Shown piece by piece: positions 14,668-21,785 of a stretch of 23,023 nt of DNA (its first letter is position 1; every line of letters begins with the position of its first letter). The notes under the pieces are model-generated. The model searched no databases, had not been told where the DNA came from, and saw only the letters and a list, made by a program, of their open reading frames with translations. The position numbers were made by a program, and so were the translations under genes. Source of the DNA: Candidatus Altarchaeales archaeon ex4484_96 (GTDB lineage Archaea; Altiarchaeota; Altiarchaeia; IMC4; QMZM01); assembly GCA_002254405.1 (NCBI GenBank), contig NJDH01000004.1:1-23023 (forward strand). Direction: 5' to 3'.

Positions 14668-17370
14668 ATGAAGAATAAACCCGATACTAAACAAAAAACT
14701 TCACATAAAACGAAAATTATACTAGCGACATTTTTCACGATTTTCTATCTATTAACAAACGCCTCAGCCACCTGGTGGAACGACTCATACAACTACAAGC
14801 GAGAAATTAACTGCTCCTCATTAACCGATGGACTCCCAATAGTGGTAAACGGCTCAGGCGGATTCACCCTCTCAGGGAATAATCAGGTAGTCTGGACATA
14901 CTGTTCTGGTACTGGAACAGCAGTATACTATAATGCTTATAATGACTACGTAATAGCCAACGACACAACACAAATTCCGATGGCTGTTGAGCAAGGAAAC
15001 GAATCATCATATAATCCCGCGAGAGTCTGGAGTTCAAAATACGAGGCAGTTTACCTGTTCACCAACACAAGCGATTACTCGGGAAACAACTACAACCTAC
15101 AGAGAGCTGATGGTAACCCAACAACCACATCAGGCAAGATAGGTGGAGCATATATATTCGATGGAGATGACAGCTTAATATACGATACCTCAGCATCAAT
15201 CGACCTATCACTAAATGACGATAAATTCACATTATGCCACCTAATCAAATCAAACAGCGATTCAATAATGACTGTTATTAAATTAACCAACAACGCAGGT
15301 AATGTTATTGAAAGAATAGACTTAGGAATTAACTCTGCCGGTTCAATCAGATTCTGGGTTGAAGACGATGATGGGAGAACACAAGATATCGAATATACTG
15401 ACTCGGATTATACAACCGGTAATTGGTTATTATACTGTGGTGTTCGCAACGGAAGCAATGTAGCGAATATCCATCACTACGTCAACGGTGTAGAGGATAC
15501 TGTCACAACATCAGATATACATGAAGGAGTTGATTCTCTTAATGACGTTATTGTGCAAATAAAAGTCTGTGAAAATAGCAATGACAGATATTATAATGGA
15601 ATAATGGACTATTCTTTCATATACAATGATGAGTTAACCCCAAATGAAATAAACCAGATCTACCAGAATATCAACTCAGGTGCGGGATACGGTGATTTAT
15701 GCAGCAGGGAAAGCCCCAATCAGGCCCCGAAGACGCCCACACCCTCAATAACCCCCTCGACAGTATACACTAACACCAGCATAGTATACTGCAACGCCAC
15801 GGTAGCAGACGTAGACAGCAGCAGCCTGAACGTAACATTCACCTTCTACAACGGCTCCAATGTGCTCAAAACCTGGACCCGTACGGGGGTGGCAAGTGGA
15901 AGCACATTGGATATTAATGTAACAAACTATACTCTCTGGGTTAAAGGCAACACCCTGAGATGCACTGTATCGGTGACAGACAACCACTCCGAGAGCAGCA
16001 ATGGCTCAACAACAAAAACAGTGGGTAATCTCGCCCCGCAGATAACCATAGAACAAACCACGGTAAGCAAAAACAACAGTCAAACCTATACCTATGACTA
16101 CAACGCCACAGACCTTGATGTGGATGATGGGGTGGACACACTAACGTGGAGCGATAATACGACGTTGTTTGACATAAACTCATCCACAGGAGAGATAACC
16201 GACACGCCCGCGGAATCAGAGGCAGGCACCTACTACATCCGTGTATCAGTCAGCGACGGTAGCACCCAAGTAAACGACTCATTCACCTATACCATAACCG
16301 ACATAAACCCGCCTTCTGTGACAATAAACAATCCAACGTCAACCACCTACAGCTCAAGCACCAACGTAACCATGAACATAACGGCAACGGACACAAACAA
16401 CATAAGCGTGTGCTGGTATTCACTCAACTCGTGGGCTACGAACAGCTCATTCACCTGCTCGGCGTCGACTACGATAACGGCATCAGAGGGCTCAAACACC
16501 CTGCTTGTTGGAGTAAACGACTCATACGGCAACATAAACAACACCGAATCAGTGTCTTTCATAATAGATACAACAGGGCCTAATATAACCCTTTTAAGCC
16601 CAGAGAACGATTCAAACATACAGGTGAATACATCCAGGAACTTCAAATGCTATCTAAGCGACTACTCCAACATAAGCATTGCGTTATTTTACTGGAATTA
16701 CGGTGGGAACTGGACCCTGAACGGAACCGAATCAAACATAAGCGGAAACTCCACCACGGTAACATTCACAAAGAACCTGACGGCATTAGGTAACTACACC
16801 TGGAACTGCTGGGCCAACGACACCCACGGGAAGGGAAGCTGGGGAGCTAATAACTATACGTTCACGGTCTCTGTTACAACATCAACAACAACCTCGACCA
16901 CAACCACAACCACCCGCAAAAGCAGCAGCAGCTCAGGCAGCTCAAGCAGCGGAGCCCCACGCTCGAGTGGGGGCATAAACCAACCAGCGGAAAGCTGCTA
17001 TGACGGGCTGAAAAACCAGGACGAGGAAGGGGTAGACTGCGGCGGAACCTGTAAACCCTGCGCCACATGCAGCGACGGAATCCAAAACCAGGGAGAAGAT
17101 GGGGTAGACTGCGGCGGACCATGTGATTCATGCAAGACCAAAACAACAACAGTATCCACAACCACAACATCAACAACACACAAGACAACATCAACCACCC
17201 AGAAGAAAACAACCACCTCAACGACACAAGCTAGCACAACAACCGAACTCCCTGAAACCACCACCACAACACAACCAAGTGGAACAGTGCCATTGGGGGT
17301 TACAAGCCTTGCAGTGGGAATAATAATGTTGTTCGCAGTGTTTCTGATACTGCTAAAAAAATACAAGTGA
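14668..17370 (+). CDS. Large secreted, C-terminally anchored surface glycoprotein (LamG-like and Ig/cadherin-like domains)
   Basis: A cell-surface or S-layer-associated protein of 900 aa. A signal peptide spans about 1-34 (basic start, hydrophobic 17-30, cleavage after NASA). The mature protein opens with WWNDSYNYKREI, typical of DUF2341-type domains. A LamG/concanavalin-like domain follows (about 125-345), then four beta-sandwich repeats: about 352-455, a cadherin-like one 457-545 (DYNATDLDVDDG, FDINSSTGEIT), 550-640 and 640-735. Next come a Thr/Ser-rich stalk (735-770), two Cys modules (777-822), a second Thr-rich stalk (826-870) and one membrane helix (about 877-895) ending LLKKYK. I count close to 40 N-x-S/T sequons. 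It sits alone between terminators, next to the glycan and sulfur genes, so it is a candidate acceptor. Function could be adhesion, S-layer or biofilm matrix. Confidence 0.85.
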   Translation: MKNKPDTKQKTSHKTKIILATFFTIFYLLTNASATWWNDSYNYKREINCSSLTDGLPIVVNGSGGFTLSGNNQVVWTYCSGTGTAVYYNAYNDYVIANDTTQIPMAVEQGNESSYNPARVWSSKYEAVYLFTNTSDYSGNNYNLQRADGNPTTTSGKIGGAYIFDGDDSLIYDTSASIDLSLNDDKFTLCHLIKSNSDSIMTVIKLTNNAGNVIERIDLGINSAGSIRFWVEDDDGRTQDIEYTDSDYTTGNWLLYCGVRNGSNVANIHHYVNGVEDTVTTSDIHEGVDSLNDVIVQIKVCENSNDRYYNGIMDYSFIYNDELTPNEINQIYQNINSGAGYGDLCSRESPNQAPKTPTPSITPSTVYTNTSIVYCNATVADVDSSSLNVTFTFYNGSNVLKTWTRTGVASGSTLDINVTNYTLWVKGNTLRCTVSVTDNHSESSNGSTTKTVGNLAPQITIEQTTVSKNNSQTYTYDYNATDLDVDDGVDTLTWSDNTTLFDINSSTGEITDTPAESEAGTYYIRVSVSDGSTQVNDSFTYTITDINPPSVTINNPTSTTYSSSTNVTMNITATDTNNISVCWYSLNSWATNSSFTCSASTTITASEGSNTLLVGVNDSYGNINNTESVSFIIDTTGPNITLLSPENDSNIQVNTSRNFKCYLSDYSNISIALFYWNYGGNWTLNGTESNISGNSTTVTFTKNLTALGNYTWNCWANDTHGKGSWGANNYTFTVSVTTSTTTSTTTTTTRKSSSSSGSSSSGAPRSSGGINQPAESCYDGLKNQDEEGVDCGGTCKPCATCSDGIQNQGEDGVDCGGPCDSCKTKTTTVSTTTTSTTHKTTSTTQKKTTTSTTQASTTTELPETTTTTQPSGTVPLGVTSLAVGIIMLFAVFLILLKKYK
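16996..17133 (+). repeat. Tandem pair of 22-residue Cys modules in the surface protein
   Basis: Two copies, residues 777-798 and 801-822, share the pattern C-x-D-G-x2-N-Q-x-E-x-G-V-D-C-G-G-x-C-x2-C. Cysteines are at 777, 791, 795, 798 and 801, 815, 819, 822. The even Cys count and the Asp/Asn/Glu content suggest disulfides, perhaps with calcium. The copies differ at many third positions, so the duplication is not recent. Confidence 0.75.
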
Positions 17371-17403
17371 AGCCTTAACGTCGTCCACCGAAAAATATCT
17401 CTT

Positions 17404-17466
17404 GGAGGGGGCCCCAACCCCCTCCTATTTTTCTTTGATTTATTTCGTATTTTTTTTTGCTTTTTT
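17404..17466 (+). terminator. Hairpin plus T-tract terminator after the surface-protein gene
   Basis: GGAGGGGG (17404-17411) pairs perfectly with CCCCCTCC (17418-17425) over a six-base loop. T-rich sequence follows: T5 at about 17428, T9 at 17450-17458 and T6 at 17461-17466. This looks like a bacterial-style intrinsic terminator, and it separates the surface-protein transcript from the folate operon. Confidence 0.65.
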
Positions 17467-17504
17467 ATTGCTTAATGCAATAAAATAAACCGGGGTGTTA
17501 TTGC
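17465..17504 (+). promoter_or_regulatory. Promoter and candidate operator of the glyA operon
   Basis: TTATTGC (17465-17471) and GCAATAA (17477-17483) form a seven-base inverted repeat with a TTAAT spacer. A third copy, TTATTGC (17498-17504), abuts the ATG at 17505. The TATA-like AATAAAATAAA (17479-17489) overlaps the right arm and is about 21-25 bases before the ATG, consistent with a leaderless transcript. A protein bound to the repeats would block the promoter. Confidence 0.5.
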
Positions 17505-18758
17505 ATGTTTGCTCTTGATGATGTTGACCCGAAGATTAGCGGCGCAATAAGAGATGAGATAATCCGGGAAAGGAATAACCTTCAGTTGATTGCCTCCGAA
17601 AACCATGCGTCCATGGCGGTGCTTGAGGCCCAAGGCTCCTTGTTCACCAACAAGTACGCTGAGGGATACCCTCATAAGAGATACTATGGTGGATGCGAGT
17701 ATGTGGACGTAGCCGAGGACCTGGCCATCGAGAGAGCCAGGAAATTATTTAAATGCGAGCATGTGAACGTTCAACCGCACGCGGGCTCCCAGGCCAACAT
17801 GGCAGTCTACTTTAGCGCGCTCAAGCCAGGGGACCGGATATTGAGCATGGAGTTAAGCCACGGCGGGCATCTAAGCCACGGCTCGCCTGTCAGCTTCTCA
17901 GGTCAGCTTTACGATATCAGCTACTACGGGGTGAGCAGGGAAACCGAGGTATTGGATTACTCTGAGGTTCATGCAATAGCGAAAAAAACAAACCCCGACC
18001 TGGTTTTATGCGGCTACTCGGCTTATCCGAGGACCGTGGATTTCAAGGCATTCAGGGAGATAGCCGATGAGGTGGACGCTGTTCTGATGGCCGACATAGC
18101 CCACATAGCCGGTTTGATTGCCGGGGGCGTGCATCCCTCATCCATCCCGTACGCTGATTATACAACAACAACAACACATAAGACTCTTAGGGGGCCGCGT
18201 GGCGGGATGATAATGTGCAAGCAGGAACACGCTAAGGCATTGGATAAGGCTGTTTTCCCCGGGATGCAAGGTGGCCCCTTCATGCACTCGATTGCCGCGA
18301 AAGCAGTATGCTTCAAAGAGGCCCTAACGGATGAATACAGGATGTACGCGAAACAGATTGTAATCAACGCAAAAAGAATAGCTCAAGTGCTGATGGAGGA
18401 GGGCTTTAAGCTGGTATCCGACGGCACCGACAATCACCTGATGCTCGTTGATTTGCGGGAAACCGGCTTAACCGGCAAGGAGGCGGAGGCGGCATTGGGG
18501 GAAGCCGGGATTACGTTAAACAAGAACTCGATACCATTTGATGAAGCCAAACCATGGATTACCTCGGGGATAAGGATTGGGACCCCATCCGTTACAACCC
18601 GGGGTATGGGTGAGGAGGAGATGAGTGAAATCGGGTTTCTGATTTCAAGGGTATTGAAAAACACAGGCGACGATAAAATCAAACATGAGGTCAGGGGGGG
18701 TGTGGCTGATTTATGCAGCCGTTTCCCGCTTTATAATGAATTAGACACTCAACAATGA
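17505..18758 (+). CDS. glyA: Serine hydroxymethyltransferase
   Basis: A PLP enzyme that converts serine and tetrahydrofolate to glycine and 5,10-methylene-THF, the entry of one-carbon units into this operon. At 417 aa it is full length. Visible: NNLQLIASENHAS near the N-terminus, NKYAEGYPHKRYYGGCEYVD, NVQPHAGSQANMAVY, SHGGHLSHG, ADIAHIAGLIAGG, and the PLP-lysine motif TTTTHKTLRGPRGG with Lys226. These are all bacterial-type SHMT motifs. The ATG fits a leaderless promoter and is preceded by no Shine-Dalgarno. The ATGA overlap with folD (4 bases) makes it the first gene of a five-gene operon. Its folate-using partners downstream suggest THF rather than tetrahydromethanopterin as the carrier. 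Confidence 0.96.
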   Translation: MFALDDVDPKISGAIRDEIIRERNNLQLIASENHASMAVLEAQGSLFTNKYAEGYPHKRYYGGCEYVDVAEDLAIERARKLFKCEHVNVQPHAGSQANMAVYFSALKPGDRILSMELSHGGHLSHGSPVSFSGQLYDISYYGVSRETEVLDYSEVHAIAKKTNPDLVLCGYSAYPRTVDFKAFREIADEVDAVLMADIAHIAGLIAGGVHPSSIPYADYTTTTTHKTLRGPRGGMIMCKQEHAKALDKAVFPGMQGGPFMHSIAAKAVCFKEALTDEYRMYAKQIVINAKRIAQVLMEEGFKLVSDGTDNHLMLVDLRETGLTGKEAEAALGEAGITLNKNSIPFDEAKPWITSGIRIGTPSVTTRGMGEEEMSEIGFLISRVLKNTGDDKIKHEVRGGVADLCSRFPLYNELDTQQ

Positions 18759-19600
18759 AGCTATTGGACGGGAGTAAACTTTCTGCTGAACTAAGGGAGA
18801 AAATCAAATCCGATGCAGCTAAACTGAACTCCAGAGGGATACATCCTCTTCTAGCGACAATATTGGTGGGGGATGACCCTGCTTCGTCGCTTTACGTGAA
18901 GATGAAAACCAAAGCCGCTGATGCAGCCGGCATACAGTCCAAAAACTTTCATCTATCATCCGAGGTCAGCCAGAATGAACTGCTTGAGCTTATAGATGAG
19001 CTGAACAACGACCACACAGTGCATGGGGTTCTTGTGCAGCTGCCTCTGCCGTCTCATATTGATGTAAACGAATTATTCAACGCGATAAGACCCCAGAAAG
19101 ACGTTGACGGCCTGAACCCCCTGAACATGGGGGCCCTGATGTCCGGGGACGAGTCGCTGGTATCCTGCACCCCAAAGGGGGTAATCACTCTAATCGAGTA
19201 TGAAGGCATCCGCCTTAAGGGAGCTCATGCTGTTATAGTAAGCCATAGCGTGCTGGTGGGCAAACCCCTGAGCATGCTGTTTTTGAACAGAAACGCTACG
19301 GTAACCGTATGCCACATCCACACCCGGGAGCTTGCAAAACACACACACAGGGCAGATATTCTTGTGTCAGCGGCTGGGGTGCCTAATCTGATAAAAAAAG
19401 ACATGATAAAAAAGGGTGCGGTTGTGGTGGACGTGGGCACCAGCCGGGTGAAAGACAAGCTTGTAGGGGATGTCGACTTTGAGGGGGTGAAAGATAAGGT
19501 GCAGGCTATTACCCCCGTCCCCGGGGGGGTTGGTCCCATGACGATAACCATGTTACTTAGAAACACATTAATTGCGGCGGAAAAAAATGGAGGAAACTGA
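18755..19600 (+). CDS. folD: Bifunctional methylene-THF dehydrogenase / methenyl-THF cyclohydrolase
   Basis: It oxidises 5,10-methylene-THF to methenyl-THF with NAD(P)+ and hydrolyses it to 10-formyl-THF, the donor for PurN and PurH. At 281 aa it is normal length. Visible: the catalytic YVKMK (Tyr47, Lys51), VLVQLPLP (Gln95), QKDVDGLNP (Asp118), SCTPKGV, the cofactor loop SHSVLVGKP, and the C-terminal TPVPGGVGPMT. It overlaps glyA by 4 bases and lies two bases before purN. FolD is patchy in archaea, so this operon marks a lineage with folate-based one-carbon metabolism. Confidence 0.96.
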   Translation: MKLLDGSKLSAELREKIKSDAAKLNSRGIHPLLATILVGDDPASSLYVKMKTKAADAAGIQSKNFHLSSEVSQNELLELIDELNNDHTVHGVLVQLPLPSHIDVNELFNAIRPQKDVDGLNPLNMGALMSGDESLVSCTPKGVITLIEYEGIRLKGAHAVIVSHSVLVGKPLSMLFLNRNATVTVCHIHTRELAKHTHRADILVSAAGVPNLIKKDMIKKGAVVVDVGTSRVKDKLVGDVDFEGVKDKVQAITPVPGGVGPMTITMLLRNTLIAAEKNGGN

Positions 19601-19602
19601 TT

Positions 19603-20232
19603 ATGTCTAAACTTCGGATTGGTGTATTAGCATCCACCAAGGGAACTGATTTACAGGCGATTATTGATGAGATAAGCGAAGATAAACTTGATGCTGTGAT
19701 TTCGGTTGTCATCTCAAACAAAAAAGACGCGTATGCTCTAGAAAGGGCGCGTGAACACGGCATCAAAGCGGTGTTCATCGATGCTGCGGGCCTTAAAAGG
19801 GAGGAATACGACAATAAGGTGATGCAGATCCTTGAAGACGAGGGGGTTGAGGTCATAGCCTTAATCGGTTACATGCGTCTTCTGAGCGCCGGTTTCGTGC
19901 ACAAATACGAGAACAGGATAATGAACGTACACCCCTCTCTTCTGCCGGCTTTCGCAGGCGGCATGGACGAGAACGTCCACCAGACCATACTCGAGCATGG
20001 GGTTAAGGTATCCGGGTGCACAATCCATTTCGTGGATGAGGGAGCTGATACAGGCCCCATCATCCTGCAGGAGGCGGTGTCGATAACCGAGGATGAAACC
20101 GTGGATTCGCTTAAACAGAAAGTCCAGGCAGCCGAGAAAAGACTTTATCCTAGGGCGCTGGCCTTGTTTGGTGAGGGCAGGCTGAAGGTCGAAGGCAGAT
20201 GTGTTAGAATACTAGATAAGGGTGTGAAGTAA
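19603..20232 (+). CDS. purN: Phosphoribosylglycinamide formyltransferase (GAR transformylase)
   Basis: It transfers a formyl group from 10-formyl-THF to GAR in the third step of purine synthesis. The protein is 209 aa. The catalytic set is present: Asn108 and His110 in MNVHPSLLPAF and Asp149 in VDEGADTGPI, with GCTIHFV before it. The substrate loop at residues 10-17 reads ASTKGTDL rather than the commoner GSGTNL, and AGGMDENVH replaces the usual G-x-D-x-H-like segment; both are modest variants that keep the key residues. A good Shine-Dalgarno (GGAGG at 19589-19593, inside the folD end) precedes the ATG. It is one base before purH. Confidence 0.95.
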   Translation: MSKLRIGVLASTKGTDLQAIIDEISEDKLDAVISVVISNKKDAYALERAREHGIKAVFIDAAGLKREEYDNKVMQILEDEGVEVIALIGYMRLLSAGFVHKYENRIMNVHPSLLPAFAGGMDENVHQTILEHGVKVSGCTIHFVDEGADTGPIILQEAVSITEDETVDSLKQKVQAAEKRLYPRALALFGEGRLKVEGRCVRILDKGVK

Positions 20233-20233
20233 A

Positions 20234-21772
20234 TTGCGTGTTAAAAGAGCGTTAATCAGCGTATCAGATAAGAGAGGAATCATCGAGTTCGCTTCCGGGC
20301 TTAGGGGGCTTGGTGTGGAGGTGATTTCAACCGGGGGCACAGCGAAGGCCTTAAGAGACGGCGGCATTGAGGTGGTTGACGTTTGTGCGGAAACCGGTTA
20401 TCCGGAGCTGTTTAACGGCCGTGTTAAAACGCTTCACCCCCGTATCCACGGCGGCCTGCTGAATATTCGGGGAAACAAAACCCATCAACAACAGATGCAG
20501 GATAATAAAATAAAACCCATTGACATGCTTGTATGCAACCTTTATCCCTTCAAGCAGACTGTTTTGGGGGGAGGGCATACCCTTGATGATGCTATAGAAA
20601 ACATTGATGTGGGGGGGCCGGCTATGGTGAGGGCTGCTGCGAAAAACTACCGGGATGTTGTGGTGGTGATGAATCCTGTGGATTACGCGGACATAATAGA
20701 TGATTTAACAAAAAAAGGCGATGTCTCTGAAGAAAAACGCAGATTGCTTGCATCATATGCTTTCAGGGTTGTTTCAGGATACGACTACAGCATACACGAA
20801 TATCTAACCGGGGAAAAAGATATGTTCCCTCATCTGCTTAACCTGAGGTTCGAGAAGAAAAACCAGCTGCGCTACGGTGAAAACCCGCACCAAAAGGCGT
20901 TCTTCTATCACCGGGTGAACCCCGGCAACCCCAGTATAGCGAACGCTAAACAATTACACGGCACCCAGCTTTCATTAAACAACATCGTGGACCTGGACGC
21001 AGCCCTCCAGATTATCCGGGAATACGATAAACCCTCCACTGTGATAATAAAACACACCAACCCCTGCGGCATGGCCTCCGCAGACAATCTAGCCGACTCC
21101 TACAGGATGGCGTTGGACTGTGATTCATTATCTGCTTTCGGTGGGGTTGTGGGTTTAAACCGCGAAGTGGATGAGCAAACAGCATCCGAGATGAGCCAGA
21201 TTTTCCTGGAGTGTGTTCTTGCGCCTTCCTATAGCAAGAAAGCTCTTGAGTTGCTTGGGAAGAAAAAAAAGATTCGTTTGATGGAGGTTCTGGGATTAAA
21301 TGGGGGCTATCGTGAGAAGATGTCTTTTCGGCAGGTTTCCGGTGGGCTTATGCTGCAGGAAACCGATTATCATCCGGGTACACCTGAGCAGTTGAAGGTT
21401 GTCTCGAAAAGAAACCCAACGGATGATGAGATGATATCTCTTCTTTATTCCTGGAAGCTGTCGCGGTATGTGAAATCCAACGCGGCTGTTTTGGCGGTGG
21501 GTGAGCGTACCGTGGGCATTGGCTCAGGTCATACGAGCAGGGTGGATGCGGTTAGAACCGCTGTATCCAAGGCAAAGGATAAGGCTGTTGGAGCCTGCCT
21601 GGCTTCGGAGGCGTATATCCCTTTTAGGGACAACATCGATGAAGCCCATAAGGCTGGCGTGAGCGCTGTCATCGAACCCGGGGGATCCATAAGGGACGGG
21701 GAGGTTATTGAGGCGGCTGACGAGTATGATATGGCCCTGGTTTTCACGGGCATACGGTGCTTCAGGCACTGA
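20234..21772 (+). CDS. purH: Bifunctional AICAR transformylase / IMP cyclohydrolase
   Basis: It carries out the last two steps of IMP synthesis: formylation of AICAR with 10-formyl-THF and ring closure. The protein is 512 aa, full length. The N-terminal IMP cyclohydrolase domain (about 1-190) shows ALISVSDKRGI, STGGTAK, and GRVKTLHPRIHGGLL. The transformylase domain shows RYGENPHQ, the catalytic IIKHTNPCG (Lys273, His274), SAFGGVVGLNREVD, and the C-terminal PGGSIRDGEVIEAADEYDMALVFTG. The start codon is TTG at 20234, one base after purN, with GGTGTGA upstream; no ATG fits. Many archaea use PurP and PurO instead, so a bacterial-type PurH is notable here. Confidence 0.95.
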   Translation: MRVKRALISVSDKRGIIEFASGLRGLGVEVISTGGTAKALRDGGIEVVDVCAETGYPELFNGRVKTLHPRIHGGLLNIRGNKTHQQQMQDNKIKPIDMLVCNLYPFKQTVLGGGHTLDDAIENIDVGGPAMVRAAAKNYRDVVVVMNPVDYADIIDDLTKKGDVSEEKRRLLASYAFRVVSGYDYSIHEYLTGEKDMFPHLLNLRFEKKNQLRYGENPHQKAFFYHRVNPGNPSIANAKQLHGTQLSLNNIVDLDAALQIIREYDKPSTVIIKHTNPCGMASADNLADSYRMALDCDSLSAFGGVVGLNREVDEQTASEMSQIFLECVLAPSYSKKALELLGKKKKIRLMEVLGLNGGYREKMSFRQVSGGLMLQETDYHPGTPEQLKVVSKRNPTDDEMISLLYSWKLSRYVKSNAAVLAVGERTVGIGSGHTSRVDAVRTAVSKAKDKAVGACLASEAYIPFRDNIDEAHKAGVSAVIEPGGSIRDGEVIEAADEYDMALVFTGIRCFRH

Positions 21773-21785
21773 AAAAACACAATCC

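Noticed and set aside
16874..17280. Repetitive ACA/ACC tracts as a CRISPR or tandem-repeat array
   Set aside because: There is no constant repeat with unique spacers. The tracts are low-complexity Thr codons in a continuous reading frame.
16998..17417. 139-codon Val-rich minus-strand open frame under the surface-protein stalk
   Set aside because: The Val-rich translation is simply the complement of the repeated ACA/ACC Thr codons in the stalk. It is not a gene.
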